This document shows, in pieces, positions 50,397-58,333 of a stretch of 64,000 nt of DNA (position 1 is the stretch's first letter; every line of letters starts with the position of its first letter). Made by a program: the position numbers and the translations under genes. The notes under the pieces are model-generated. The model was not told the DNA's origin and did not search any database. It was given only the letters and a program-made list of their open reading frames with translations. The stretch lies in contig NZ_JAHHDS010000003.1 in assembly GCF_019739195.1 (NCBI RefSeq), forward strand, positions 1,984,001 through 2,048,000, given 5' to 3'. This DNA is from Microcella sp. Lineage in GTDB: Bacteria; Actinomycetota; Actinomycetes; Actinomycetales; Microbacteriaceae.

Positions 50397-51548
50397 ATGC
50401 AGATCGCCATCCGGCGCGAACCGATCGACGGAGAGCTGCGCGTCGCCGCGACGCCGGCCACGGTGAGCCAGTACGTCGCCGCGGGCTACGCGGTCACGGT
50501 CGAGAAGGGTGCGGGTGTCGCGGCCGGCCACGCCGATGCTGCCTATGCCGACGCGGGCGCGACGCTCGTGGCGAGCATCCCGCTCTCGAAGGTCGACGTG
50601 CTCGCCCACGTGCGCCCGCTCGATGCGGCGACGATCGCGAAGCTGCGCAAGGGAGCCATCACGGTGGGCTTCGCCTCGCCTGCGAGCGAGCTTGACGCGG
50701 TCGCGGCGCTCGCCGCTCGAGGGGTCACGGCCTTCTCGCTCGAGCTCATTCCCCGCATCTCGCGCGCCCAGTCGATGGATGCCCTGACCTCGCAGTCACT
50801 CGTCGCCGGCTACCGCTGCGTGCTCGAGGCCGCGATGCGGTTTGACCGCTTTCTTCCTCTCTACATGACGGCGGCCGGCACGATTCCGCCGGCGAAGGCG
50901 CTCGTGCTCGGCGCGGGCGTCGCGGGCCTGCAGGCGATCGCGACGGCGAAGCGGCTCGGTGCCAAGGTCTCGGCGTATGACGTGCGCTCGGCCTCGGCCG
51001 ATGAGGTGCAGTCGATGGGCGGCACCTTCATCCACCTCGAGCTCGATGCCTCGGCTGATGCTGCCGGCGGCTATGCGAAAGAACTCGCGGCCGATCGCGC
51101 CGATCGACAGCGCGAGCTGCTCGCGCCGTACATCGCCGACGCCGACCTCATCATCACAACGGCGGCGATTCCCGGTCGCCCCGCCCCCCGGCTTGTCACG
51201 GCTGCCATGGTCACGGCCATGCGCCCGGGCTCGGTCATCGTCGACCTCGCCGCCGAGACGGGCGGCAACGTCGAAGGCGCCGTCGCGGGCGTCGACACCG
51301 CCGTCGCCGTCGCAGGCGGCACGGTCACGATCGTCGGCATGAAGGATGCTCCCTCGACGATGCCCGCTGACGCCTCCCGCCTGCTCGCCCAGAACATCGC
51401 GAACTTCATTGCGCTCATGACGGTCGACGGCGCCCTGACCCCCGACTTCGACGACGAGGTCGTCGCGTCGTCATGTCTCACGCACGAGGGAGCGGTGCGG
51501 CACGAGCCCACCGCCTCAGCCCTCGCCGACCGAAAGGGTGCGAACTGA
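50397..51548 (+). CDS. pntAA: NAD(P) transhydrogenase subunit alpha, part 1
   Basis: 383 aa, ATG behind GAGGGAG. This is the NAD(H)-binding domain I, of the alanine dehydrogenase/PNT family: IAIRREPIDGELRVAATPATV, GITVGFASPA-type region, SLELIPRISRAQSMDALTSQS, the Rossmann motif ALVLGAGVAGLQAIATAKRLGA and VIVDLAAETGGN. The membrane part is a separate gene, as in other actinobacteria. It passes hydride between NADH and NADP+ with PntB, driven by proton entry. Overlaps pntAB by 1 nt. Confidence 0.93.
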   Translation: MQIAIRREPIDGELRVAATPATVSQYVAAGYAVTVEKGAGVAAGHADAAYADAGATLVASIPLSKVDVLAHVRPLDAATIAKLRKGAITVGFASPASELDAVAALAARGVTAFSLELIPRISRAQSMDALTSQSLVAGYRCVLEAAMRFDRFLPLYMTAAGTIPPAKALVLGAGVAGLQAIATAKRLGAKVSAYDVRSASADEVQSMGGTFIHLELDASADAAGGYAKELAADRADRQRELLAPYIADADLIITTAAIPGRPAPRLVTAAMVTAMRPGSVIVDLAAETGGNVEGAVAGVDTAVAVAGGTVTIVGMKDAPSTMPADASRLLAQNIANFIALMTVDGALTPDFDDEVVASSCLTHEGAVRHEPTASALADRKGAN

Positions 51549-51856
51549 TGGATGCCATCACGCTGCTGACCTTCTTCGTGCTGTCGGTGTTCGTCGGCTT
51601 CGAGGTCGTCTCGAAGGTGTCGAGCACGCTGCACACCCCGCTCATGTCGGGGGCCAACGCGATCCACGGCATCATCCTGGTCGGTGCGGTCATCGTCGCC
51701 GGGCAGGCCGAGAGCACGGTCGTGCTCGTGGTGGCCCTCGTCGCCGTGCTCATGGCGACCATCAACCTGGTCGGCGGCTTCGTCGTCACCGACCGCATGC
51801 TGACGATGTTCGGCGGCCGGGCCAAGGCGCCCGCGCGTGAGGAGGCGGCGAAGTGA
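51548..51856 (+). CDS. pntAB: NAD(P) transhydrogenase subunit alpha, part 2 (membrane)
   Basis: 102 aa from ATG 51548; an upstream frame extends into pntAA but has no site. Three to four hydrophobic helices, with FVGFEVVSKVSSTLHTPLMSGANAIHGIILVGA (the conserved PLMSGANAIHG block of proton-translocating transhydrogenase) and INLVGGFVVTDRMLTMF. It forms the proton channel with PntB. Overlaps pntB by 4 nt. Confidence 0.93.
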   Translation: MDAITLLTFFVLSVFVGFEVVSKVSSTLHTPLMSGANAIHGIILVGAVIVAGQAESTVVLVVALVAVLMATINLVGGFVVTDRMLTMFGGRAKAPAREEAAK

Positions 51857-53259
51857 TGCTACTCAGCCCCGAGCTCACGGCTCTGCTCTACCTCGTCGCG
51901 GCCGTCTGCTTCATCCTCGCCCTCAAGGGCCTCGGCTCGCCGAAGACCGCCCGTCGTGGCAACCTCATCGGCGCGTTCGGCGCCGTGCTCGCCATGGTCG
52001 TGGTGTTCCTCTCGACCGAGCTCGACAACCTCGCCCTGATCCTCGGCGTGATCGCCGTCGGCACGGTCATCGCCGTGCCCGCGTCTCGCATGGTCAAGAT
52101 GACGCAGATGCCGCAGCTCGTCGCCCTGTTCAACGGCGTCGGCGGCGGTGCGGCGGCACTCGTCGCCCTTCTCGAACTCGAGGTGAGCACGACCATCGGG
52201 GCGTTCATCGCTGTGGCGTTCACGCTGCTCGTGGGCTCGATCTCGTTCTCGGGCTCGGTCATCACCTTCCTCAAGCTGCAAGAGCTCATGCCGACGCGAC
52301 CGATCGTGTTTGCCGGCCAGGCGCTTGTCATCGTGCTGCTGCTCGTCGTCGGCCTCGCGAGCGCGGTCATCATCGTGCTCGACGACGCCGTGCTCGCCGG
52401 CCTCGGCCTCGCGGGGGTCAAGACGATCGCGGCCATCGTGGCTTTGCTCGTCGGCCTCGTGCTCGGCGTGCTGCTCGTGCTGCCGGTCGGCGGTGCCGAT
52501 GTGCCCATCGTCATCTCGCTGCTCAATGCGGGCACGGGCCTTGCCGTGGCCGCCTCGGGTCTCGTGCTCAGCAACACGCTGCTGCTCGTCGCGGGCACCC
52601 TCGTGGGAGCATCCGGCTCGATCCTCACGCGCGAGATGGCGAAGGCCATGGGGCGCAGCGTCACGGGCACGCTCTTCGGGGCGTTCCGCGGCGGGTCGAC
52701 GGCCGGCTCTACCGCCGTGAGCGATCGACCCGTGCGGTCGTCGAGTGCAGAAGACGTGGCCATCCTGCTCGGCTACGCCCAACGCGTCATCGTCGTGCCG
52801 GGCTACGGCCTCGCGGTCGCGCAGGCGCAGCACACGATGGCCGAGCTCGCCACCACGCTTGAGGCGAAGGGCATCGAGGTCGTGTTCGGCATCCACCCCG
52901 TCGCGGGCCGCATGCCCGGCCACATGAACGTGCTGCTCGCCGAAGCGAACGTGCCCTACGAGGTGCTTGCCGAGATGGACGAGGTGAACCCGCAGTTCAA
53001 GAATGCCGACGTCGCGCTCGTCGTGGGCGCCAACGACGTCGTCAACCCCGCAGCCAAGACGAGCCCCGGCTCACCGATCTTCGGCATGCCGATTCTCGAT
53101 GTTGCTGCGGCCCGGCAAGTGGTCTTTCTCAAGCGCTCGATGCGGCCCGGCTTCGCAGGCATCGAGAACGACCTGCTCTACGAACCTCAGACAACGCTGC
53201 TGTTCGGCGACGCGAAAGACTCGCTCACGAAGGTGCTGACGGCCGTCAAGAACCTGTAG
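51853..53259 (+). CDS. pntB: NAD(P) transhydrogenase subunit beta
   Basis: 468 aa; GTG 51853 is followed at once by ATG 51856, and either can be the start. The N-terminal half is membrane helices (YLVAAVCFILALKGLGSPKTARRGNLIGAFG; MVKMTQMPQLVALFNGVGGGAAALVAL). The C-terminal NADP(H)-binding domain has VIVVPGYGLAVAQAQH, FGIHPVAGRMPGHMNVLLAEANVPY and VVGANDVVNPAA. It binds NADP(H) on the cytosolic side. Confidence 0.94.
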   Translation: MMLLSPELTALLYLVAAVCFILALKGLGSPKTARRGNLIGAFGAVLAMVVVFLSTELDNLALILGVIAVGTVIAVPASRMVKMTQMPQLVALFNGVGGGAAALVALLELEVSTTIGAFIAVAFTLLVGSISFSGSVITFLKLQELMPTRPIVFAGQALVIVLLLVVGLASAVIIVLDDAVLAGLGLAGVKTIAAIVALLVGLVLGVLLVLPVGGADVPIVISLLNAGTGLAVAASGLVLSNTLLLVAGTLVGASGSILTREMAKAMGRSVTGTLFGAFRGGSTAGSTAVSDRPVRSSSAEDVAILLGYAQRVIVVPGYGLAVAQAQHTMAELATTLEAKGIEVVFGIHPVAGRMPGHMNVLLAEANVPYEVLAEMDEVNPQFKNADVALVVGANDVVNPAAKTSPGSPIFGMPILDVAAARQVVFLKRSMRPGFAGIENDLLYEPQTTLLFGDAKDSLTKVLTAVKNL

Positions 53260-53280
53260 TGACGGTGGTGGTCGGCGCGA

Positions 53281-54597
53281 TCAGACTTTGTCGCGCCAGC
53301 TGCCGGCCGGCTCGTCGTCGCCCTCGACGATGTCGATCTCGCTGGTCTCGAGGGCGGGCAGCGAGATGGTCTCGGTCGGCGGAGCGATGACTGTCGCCTC
53401 GTCGCGACGGTGCCGCAGCACCGTGTCGATGTACGAGCTCAGCGCTTCGGCGAGCGGGATCGACCGCGCCTCGTTCTGCGACAGGTACCAGCGGTGCTCG
53501 AGCAGCTGGTGGAACATCTCCGGCGTCTCGAGCTTGCCGCGCAAGTCTTTCGGAATCGCGCGCACCACGGGTTCGAACACGCGCGCGAGCCACTCGTGGG
53601 CCACCTCTTCTTCGTCCATCTCCCTGCCGGGGTAGGTGGATGCCGCATAGGCGTCGAGGTCGTTGAGCAGGCGGCGGGCCTGATTCTCGCCCGCATCGAT
53701 GCCGGTCAGGCGGATGAGTCGGCGGGTGTGGTGCCCGGCGTCGACGACCTTCGGGCGGATGCGCACCTCGGTACTCGCGCCGTCGGTGGTGATCGCGAGC
53801 TCTTCGATGTCGAAGCCGAGAGCGTTGAGCCGCTCGACGCGCTGGTTGATGCGCCAGCGCTCCGACCGGTCGAACGACTCCCAGCCGGTGAGCTCCTTCC
53901 ACAGCGAGCGGTACGACTCGATGATGCCGTTGCTCGTCTCGATCGCGTCGACGCTCTCGTCGAGGCGCCCGCCGGCCTCCAGGTCGAGCAGCTCGCCGGC
54001 GATGTTGACCCGCGCGATCTCGAGGTCGTTCTCGCGCTGCCCGTTCGAGAGCCCGCCCTCATAGAGCTGGCCGGTCTCGGCGTCGACGAGGTAGGCGGCG
54101 AACGCTCCCGCGTCGCGGCGGAAGAGCGTGTTCGAGAGCGACACGTCGCCCCAGAAGAAGCCGATGATGTGTAGGCGCACGAGCAGCAGAGCGAGAGCAT
54201 CCACCAGCCGCGTCGCCGTGTCGGGTCGCAGGGTCTGCGAATAGAGCGCGCGGTAGGGCAGCGAGAAACGCAGGTGCCGCGTGACGAGCACGGGCAGAAG
54301 GTCTTCGCCTTCGGCACTCACGCGCCCGGTGATCACCGCCACCGGCTCGACGCACGGAATATCGAGCCGCTGCAGCGTGCGCAGCATGTCGTACTCGCGG
54401 CGCGCCATCTCTTCGGTGGTCTCCTTCACCGCGACGACGAAGTCGCTCATGTGCACGAAGCGCACGAGGTGACGCGAGATGCCCTTGGGCAACGATGCGA
54501 TCGAGTCGTCGGGCCAGAGCTCGAGCGGCAGGTGCCAGGGCAGGTCGAGCAGGGCCGTATCGGTCACGGCCGAGGTGATGTTCAGCGAGGCGCTCAT
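53281..54597 (-). CDS. DUF4032 protein with a kinase-like fold
   Basis: 438 aa, ATG behind AGGAG. Residues about 40-220 show a Kdo/WaaP-type kinase layout: VAVKETTEEMARREYDML (the VAVK Lys and a following Glu), LLVRLHIIGFFWGDVSLSNTLF (catalytic-loop GDVSLSN in place of HxDxxxxN) and AAYLVDAETGQLY (Asp of the DFG position). The second half is the DUF4032 region (WHEWLARVFEPVV-like VAHEWLARVFEPVVRAIPKDL). Common in actinobacteria beside msiK/ugpC, as here; biochemical function unknown. It is convergent with pntB and separated from msiK by a stem-loop. Confidence 0.85.
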   Translation of the reverse strand: MSASLNITSAVTDTALLDLPWHLPLELWPDDSIASLPKGISRHLVRFVHMSDFVVAVKETTEEMARREYDMLRTLQRLDIPCVEPVAVITGRVSAEGEDLLPVLVTRHLRFSLPYRALYSQTLRPDTATRLVDALALLLVRLHIIGFFWGDVSLSNTLFRRDAGAFAAYLVDAETGQLYEGGLSNGQRENDLEIARVNIAGELLDLEAGGRLDESVDAIETSNGIIESYRSLWKELTGWESFDRSERWRINQRVERLNALGFDIEELAITTDGASTEVRIRPKVVDAGHHTRRLIRLTGIDAGENQARRLLNDLDAYAASTYPGREMDEEEVAHEWLARVFEPVVRAIPKDLRGKLETPEMFHQLLEHRWYLSQNEARSIPLAEALSSYIDTVLRHRRDEATVIAPPTETISLPALETSEIDIVEGDDEPAGSWRDKV

Positions 54598-54635
54598 GGG
54601 GCGTGCTCCTCTCGACGACAGTGGAACGGGATGCG

Positions 54636-54674
54636 CAGAGGGCGGGTGCGCTGGATCAGCACACCCGCCCTCTG
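54636..54674 (-). terminator. Terminator stem-loop after the sugar ABC ATPase gene
   Basis: CAGAGGGCGGGTG (54636-54648) pairs perfectly with CACCCGCCCTCTG (54662-54674). It lies between the msiK-type gene stop (54696) and the DUF4032 start, so it should end the upstream transcript. Confidence 0.75.
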
Positions 54675-54695
54675 ACGCAGAACGGCCGAAGAGCC

Positions 54696-55793
54696 TCAGC
54701 TCTTGACGGGCTCCTTGTTGAGGCGCAGGCCCGACGCCGTGTCGAACACGTGCACGTGCTTCGGCTCAGGCGTGATGTAGACGGTGTCGCCGCTGTGCGG
54801 GTGCACGCGGCCGTCGACGCGGGCGACGATGTCGACGCGCTGGCCGGCGACCTCGGTGTTGCCGTAGAGGTAGCCGTCGGCGCCGAGCTCTTCGACGATG
54901 TCGACCGTGACCGGCAGGCCCTCACCGCTCGTCTTGACGATCATGTCTTCAGGGCGCACGCCGACCGTGACGATCTTCTCGCTCGTCGACGAGAGCACGT
55001 CGCGCGCGACCGGAGCGATTGCGGTGCCGAACTTCACGCCGCCGTCGCCGACCTCGGCCGGGAACAGGTTCATCGCGGGTGAGCCGATGAAGCCTGCCAC
55101 GAAGACGTTGTTCGGGGTCTCGTACAGGTCGCGCGGGGTGCCGACCTGCTGCAGGATTCCGTCTTTCAGCACGCAGATGCGGTCGCCCATCGTGAGGGCC
55201 TCGGTCTGGTCGTGGGTGACGTAGACCGTCGTGACGCCGAGGCGGCGCTGCAGCGAGGCGATCTGGGTGCGCGTCTGCACGCGTAGCTTGGCGTCGAGGT
55301 TCGACAGCGGCTCGTCCATGAGGAACACCTGGGGCTGACGCACGATGGCGCGGCCCATGGCGACGCGCTGACGCTGGCCGCCCGAGAGCGCCTTCGGCTT
55401 GCGGTCGAGGTAGGGCTCGAGGTCGAGCAGCTTGGCAGCCTCGAGCACGCGGGTGGCGCGCTCGTCTTTGTTGATGCCGGCGATCTTGAGCGCGAAGCCC
55501 ATGTTCTCGGCAACGGTCATGTGCGGGTAGAGCGCGTAGTTCTGAAAGACCATGGCAATGTCGCGGTCTTTCGGCGGCACGTCGGTGACGTTGCGCTCGC
55601 CGATGAAGATGTCGCCGGAGTTCACCTCTTCGAGGCCTGCGAGCATGCGCAGCGACGTCGACTTTCCGCAGCCCGAGGGGCCGACGAGAACGAGGAACTC
55701 TCCGTCGCCCACGTGCAGGTCGAGAGCGTCGACCGCGGGAACAGTGGAACCCGGGTAGAGGCGGGTGGCTTTGTCGAACGTGACAGTGGCCAT
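54696..55793 (-). CDS. msiK: Carbohydrate ABC transporter ATPase, MsiK/UgpC type
   Basis: 365 aa from ATG 55793, about 8 nt after AAGGAGA; the frame runs on upstream without meaning. ABC domain: Walker A GPSGCGKST, Q-loop VFQNYALYPHMTV, signature LSGGQRQRVAMGRAI and Walker B VFLMDEPLSNLDAKL, with the switch His in YVTHDQTEA. The C-terminal TOBE/regulatory domain has NLFPAEVGDGG, TVGVRPEDM and VHVFDTASGLRL. In actinobacteria one such ATPase serves many CUT1 sugar importers, which explains the lack of permeases nearby. It does not belong to the CUT2 systems in this window. Confidence 0.9.
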   Translation of the reverse strand: MATVTFDKATRLYPGSTVPAVDALDLHVGDGEFLVLVGPSGCGKSTSLRMLAGLEEVNSGDIFIGERNVTDVPPKDRDIAMVFQNYALYPHMTVAENMGFALKIAGINKDERATRVLEAAKLLDLEPYLDRKPKALSGGQRQRVAMGRAIVRQPQVFLMDEPLSNLDAKLRVQTRTQIASLQRRLGVTTVYVTHDQTEALTMGDRICVLKDGILQQVGTPRDLYETPNNVFVAGFIGSPAMNLFPAEVGDGGVKFGTAIAPVARDVLSSTSEKIVTVGVRPEDMIVKTSGEGLPVTVDIVEELGADGYLYGNTEVAGQRVDIVARVDGRVHPHSGDTVYITPEPKHVHVFDTASGLRLNKEPVKS

Positions 55794-55810
55794 AGTGATC
55801 TTCTCCTTCA

Positions 55811-55828
55811 CCGGCAGGTACGTGCCGG
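55811..55828 (-). ncRNA. Hairpin in the msiK leader (candidate msiK motif)
   Basis: On the - strand CCGGCA-CGTACC-TGCCGG, a perfect 6-bp stem, ends about 3 nt before the AAGGAGA ribosome site. An RNA hairpin motif associated with msiK genes has been described from comparative genomics; whether this one fits that model cannot be decided here. Confidence 0.4.
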
Positions 55829-56054
55829 ACGATCCGTAGTGAATGGATATGCCGAAAGGCAGAATGCGCGTCGTCGAGCATCCGCTGTCAGTATGCCACC
55901 CTGCGCCGCCGCACGCCGAACCGGCCATCAATCGACGGCCGTTGAGCAAGCACCGTGGAGGCCGCTCAAAGCGGCGCCGGGTAAGATTCTGCGGGGCGCT
56001 GCGGGCGCCCATAATCGTGTCGGGCCGAAACTGCACCCGTCTGAATGGGGTTCC

Positions 56055-56972
56055 ATGAGCGACAACTGGTCGGCGAGCGCGCGCCCGTCGAAGAACGAAC
56101 GGCGCGCTGAAGCTCGCGAGAAGGCGCGTCAACTGCGCCAGGAGCAGCAGAAGAAAGAGCGGCGCACGAGACTGCTGCTGCAGGGCGGTGTCGCCCTCGC
56201 CGCGGTTGCCATCATCGCCGTGATCGCTCTCGTGCTCGTCAACTCGGTGCGCCCCGAGGGTCCGGGCCCGCGCAACATGGCGAGCGACGGCATCCGCATT
56301 GGCGAGGGCCTCGTCGCCGTGCCGACTCCAGCGCTGGCCCCCGGAGATCGACCGGTCACCTCCGAGGCCAACCCTCCCGGCGTCGTCGACATTCAGATCT
56401 TCGTCGACTACCTCTGCCCGATCTGCGGAGAGTTCGAGGCCGAGAACGGCGAGCTCATCCGCACGCTCGTCGAGTCGGGGGCGGCGACCGTCGAGTACCG
56501 GCCCATCGCGATTCTCACCAACATGTCGGCCGGCACGCAGTACTCGCTGCGCGCCGCGAACGCGGCAGCGTGCGTCGCCAACTACGACCCCGATTCGTTC
56601 TTCGACGTCAACGAAGCGCTCTTCGTCGCGCAGCCCGAAGAGGGCTCGCCCGGTCTCGATGACGCCGAATTGCTCGAAGTCATCCAGTCGGCCGGGGCGA
56701 CCTCTTCGCAGCTCGAGCAGTGCATCGCCGATCGCACCTTCCGGTCGTGGGTGCAGGCCGCGACCGATCGCGCCGTGACCGGGCCGCTGGCGATTCGTGA
56801 TGCTGAGGTCGAGGCGATTCCCGGCACGCCGACTGTGCTCGTCAACGGCAAGGTCTTCGAATACCGGTTCCCCTTCGAGCAGAGCGAGTTCTCGCAGTTC
56901 GTGCTGCAAGCAGCCGGCGACGAGTTCTCGACCAACCCGACCCCTTCGCCGACTCCGACCCCGAGCCCGTAG
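56055..56972 (+). CDS. Membrane-anchored DsbA-like thioredoxin-fold protein
   Basis: 305 aa from ATG 56055. A charged cytosolic N-terminus rich in Arg/Lys/Gln (NERRAEAREKARQLRQEQQ, probably helical) leads into one membrane helix (LLQGGVALAAVAIIAVIALVLV, residues about 40-62). The external domain (about 105-285) is DsbA-like with the redox motif CPIC in IFVDYLCPICGEFE, ANAAACVANYDPDSFFDVNEALF and the cis-Pro loop IPGTPTVLVNG. It probably forms or repairs disulfides in exported proteins. A short Thr/Pro tail ends it. Stands alone, followed by a hairpin and tRNA-Thr. Confidence 0.88.
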   Translation: MSDNWSASARPSKNERRAEAREKARQLRQEQQKKERRTRLLLQGGVALAAVAIIAVIALVLVNSVRPEGPGPRNMASDGIRIGEGLVAVPTPALAPGDRPVTSEANPPGVVDIQIFVDYLCPICGEFEAENGELIRTLVESGAATVEYRPIAILTNMSAGTQYSLRAANAAACVANYDPDSFFDVNEALFVAQPEEGSPGLDDAELLEVIQSAGATSSQLEQCIADRTFRSWVQAATDRAVTGPLAIRDAEVEAIPGTPTVLVNGKVFEYRFPFEQSEFSQFVLQAAGDEFSTNPTPSPTPTPSP

Positions 56973-57005
56973 CGGCGGTACTCTGACACGGGGCATGCAG
57001 CCCCG

Positions 57006-57021
57006 GAGCCCCTTCGGGCTC
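57006..57021 (+). terminator. Small stem-loop before tRNA-Thr
   Basis: GAGCCC-CTTC-GGGCTC, a 6-bp stem with a 4-nt loop, between the DsbA-like gene and the tRNA; possible terminator or processing element. Confidence 0.45.
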
Positions 57022-57022
57022 G

Positions 57023-57095
57023 GCCGGCTTGGCGCAACTGGTAGCGCACCCGACTTGTAATCGGGCGGTTGGGAGTTCGAGTCTCCCAGTCGGCA
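57023..57095 (+). tRNA. tRNA-Thr (anticodon TGT)
   Basis: 73 nt without encoded CCA. The acceptor stem GCCGGCT pairs with AGTCGGC (one G-U), discriminator A. The D arm has GCGC...GCGC with GG in AACTGGTA. The anticodon stem is CCCGA/TCGGG with loop CTTGTAA, so the anticodon is TGT (Thr). The T arm is GGGAG TTCGAGT CTCCC. Its last 24 nt plus 2 nt of flank are repeated downstream. Confidence 0.95.
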
Positions 57096-57100
57096 CTGTT

Positions 57101-57119
57101 CGCGACGCGATGCGTCGCG
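57101..57119 (+). other. Hairpin between the tRNA and its duplicated 3' end
   Basis: CGCGACGC (57101-57108), 3-nt loop, GCGTCGCG (57112-57119): a perfect 8-bp stem that begins 5 nt after the tRNA 3' end. It could be the tRNA terminator. Confidence 0.55.
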
Positions 57120-57144
57120 GAGTTCGAGTCTCCCAGTCGGCACT
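57119..57144 (+). repeat. Duplicated tRNA-Thr 3' end (att-like direct repeat)
   Basis: 26 nt identical to 57072-57097, covering most of the T arm, the 3' acceptor strand, the discriminator and two flanking bases. The copies are 47 bp apart. Duplicated tRNA 3' ends are the usual footprint of integrase-mediated insertion; here no integrase or cargo lies between, so it may be a remnant of an excised element or an attachment site. Confidence 0.8.
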
Positions 57145-57200
57145 CCGCACTCCGCTTATCTCTACCCTTCAGCTTCTGCGTAGGCCCGAGCTGCTCCCAG

Positions 57201-57239
57201 GGTCACGACGCACTGCGTCGTGACCCCCCTTCGGGGGGG
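57201..57239. terminator. Tandem strong hairpins
   Basis: GGTCACGACGCA (57201-57212) pairs perfectly with TGCGTCGTGACC (57214-57225), and CCCCCC (57224-57229) with GGGGGG (57233-57238) around a TTC loop. They lie between the tRNA region and the CAP-domain genes and should block read-through. Confidence 0.65.
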
Positions 57240-57312
57240 AGAAATGCCTGGTCGCACCCCCCATTCGCGTCACATTCGTTCGCTTTTCGAGCACCCTCTG
57301 TTGGTGGACTCG

Positions 57313-57383
57313 ACCCCCCGGGCATAGCGTGAAACCAGCGGCTGGGGGGCCGCAAGCTCGCCGACCATGGGGGGAGGGCAAAC
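57313..57383 (+). promoter_or_regulatory. GC-rich structured leader of the first CAP-domain gene
   Basis: The 70 nt before the start contain GAAACC, a small hairpin CCAG-CGG-CTGG, and GGGGCCGCAAGC followed by a GGGGGGAGGG ribosome site. The order GAAACC / hairpin / GGG-CGCAA-GC recalls the core of cyclic-di-GMP-I (GEMM) riboswitches, but the second conserved stem is not recognisable. Treat as a candidate structured leader only. Confidence 0.25.
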
Positions 57384-58304
57384 GTGATGCACTCGACGCA
57401 TCGAGAGCGCGAGAGCGAGGTCATCGACCTCGGCAGCGCGGTCACTGTGATGACCCTCGCGTCGGCGATCCTGCTCGCCGTGATCGTCGCCCTCGGGGCC
57501 GTGACGGTCGCGCCGGCCGGCGCGCAATCGGCGGGGGCCAACCAGGCTGTCGCGCCGAGCGCCACGAGCGAGCCCGCACCGACGGTGCTCTCAGAGCAAC
57601 CAGCATCCAGCACTGAGCCGGTCGACGGCCAGGCCAGTCCAGAGCCCTCGGCGACGGGCCGCGCTGACGGCGCCCCCGCACCCGTCTCGCCTGGAGCCGC
57701 TGGCGTTTCCTCGATCCAGCGTCCTCAGCCCAGCACTCCGGTAGCGCCGTTCGCCGCGCAGCCCGCACCTTTCGGCACGCCGAGCGCGACTCCGAGCCCG
57801 ACAAGCCCGTCGTGCCCCGCCGCGATCACCGGCCAGACCGCCGGAGCGCCCGGCGTGCTCTCGCCTCTCGGCGTCGGCGGCACCACGAGCGAAGATCTGC
57901 AGTCGTTCGCCGAGGGCTACAACGCGATTCGGGTGGCGAACTGCCTGGCGCCCGTGCCGTTCGCGAACATCCGCTACGACAGCTGCATGGAGCAGCGTCT
58001 GTTCTGGATGGCGGAAGACCCGAGCACTGACCCGATGAGCGCGTGGGGCCACATCGGCTCACAGCGCTCTGACGGGCTGCCGAGCGTCGGGTGCGACGGC
58101 AACCTGGCCGGAGGCAGCAACAACACCGGGGCGAGTGTGGCGCAGAAGTGGTGGGACTCGACGGGGCACCGCACGTCGCTGTACAAGCCGACCTACACGG
58201 GCAGCACCGCCAACGTCTGCATTCTTTTTGCCACCACTCACGGTGGTGTTCCGAATGAACCGTATGCCTTCATGCGAGCGGCCGCTCGCTGGACGACCTG
58301 TTGA
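57384..58304 (+). CDS. Secreted CAP/SCP-domain protein, tandem copy 1
   Basis: 306 aa; starts GTG 57384 or ATG 57387 behind GGGGGGAGGG. A hydrophobic segment (VTVMTLASAILLAVIVALGAVTVAPAGA) exports it. A low-complexity Ala/Pro/Ser/Thr linker (residues about 45-150) leads to a CAP-like domain (about 165-306): GYNAIRVANCLAPVPF, AWGHIGSQRSDGLPSVGCDGNLAGG and AQKWWDSTGHRTSLYKP, equivalent to the N-x-R, H-S-G, GEN and W-x-x-S-x-G-H-R blocks of CAP proteins. Four or more conserved Cys suggest disulfides. Bacterial CAP proteins are extracellular and of largely unknown function. It is followed 29 bp later by a near-copy. Confidence 0.85.
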   Translation: MMHSTHRERESEVIDLGSAVTVMTLASAILLAVIVALGAVTVAPAGAQSAGANQAVAPSATSEPAPTVLSEQPASSTEPVDGQASPEPSATGRADGAPAPVSPGAAGVSSIQRPQPSTPVAPFAAQPAPFGTPSATPSPTSPSCPAAITGQTAGAPGVLSPLGVGGTTSEDLQSFAEGYNAIRVANCLAPVPFANIRYDSCMEQRLFWMAEDPSTDPMSAWGHIGSQRSDGLPSVGCDGNLAGGSNNTGASVAQKWWDSTGHRTSLYKPTYTGSTANVCILFATTHGGVPNEPYAFMRAAARWTTC

Positions 58305-58333
58305 ACAACTAGTACGGCGCTCCGGGGGGAGCT

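Noticed and set aside
54696-57143. An 815-codon frame that would fuse the msiK ATPase to a long N-terminal extension
   Set aside because: The extension overlaps the DsbA-like gene and tRNA-Thr on the other strand and has no domain; the ATPase has its own ATG with ribosome site at 55793.
57101-57383. CRISPR-like or tandem repeat array in the hairpin-rich stretch after tRNA-Thr
   Set aside because: Only one 26-bp repeat pair and separate hairpins are present; no regular repeat-spacer pattern.
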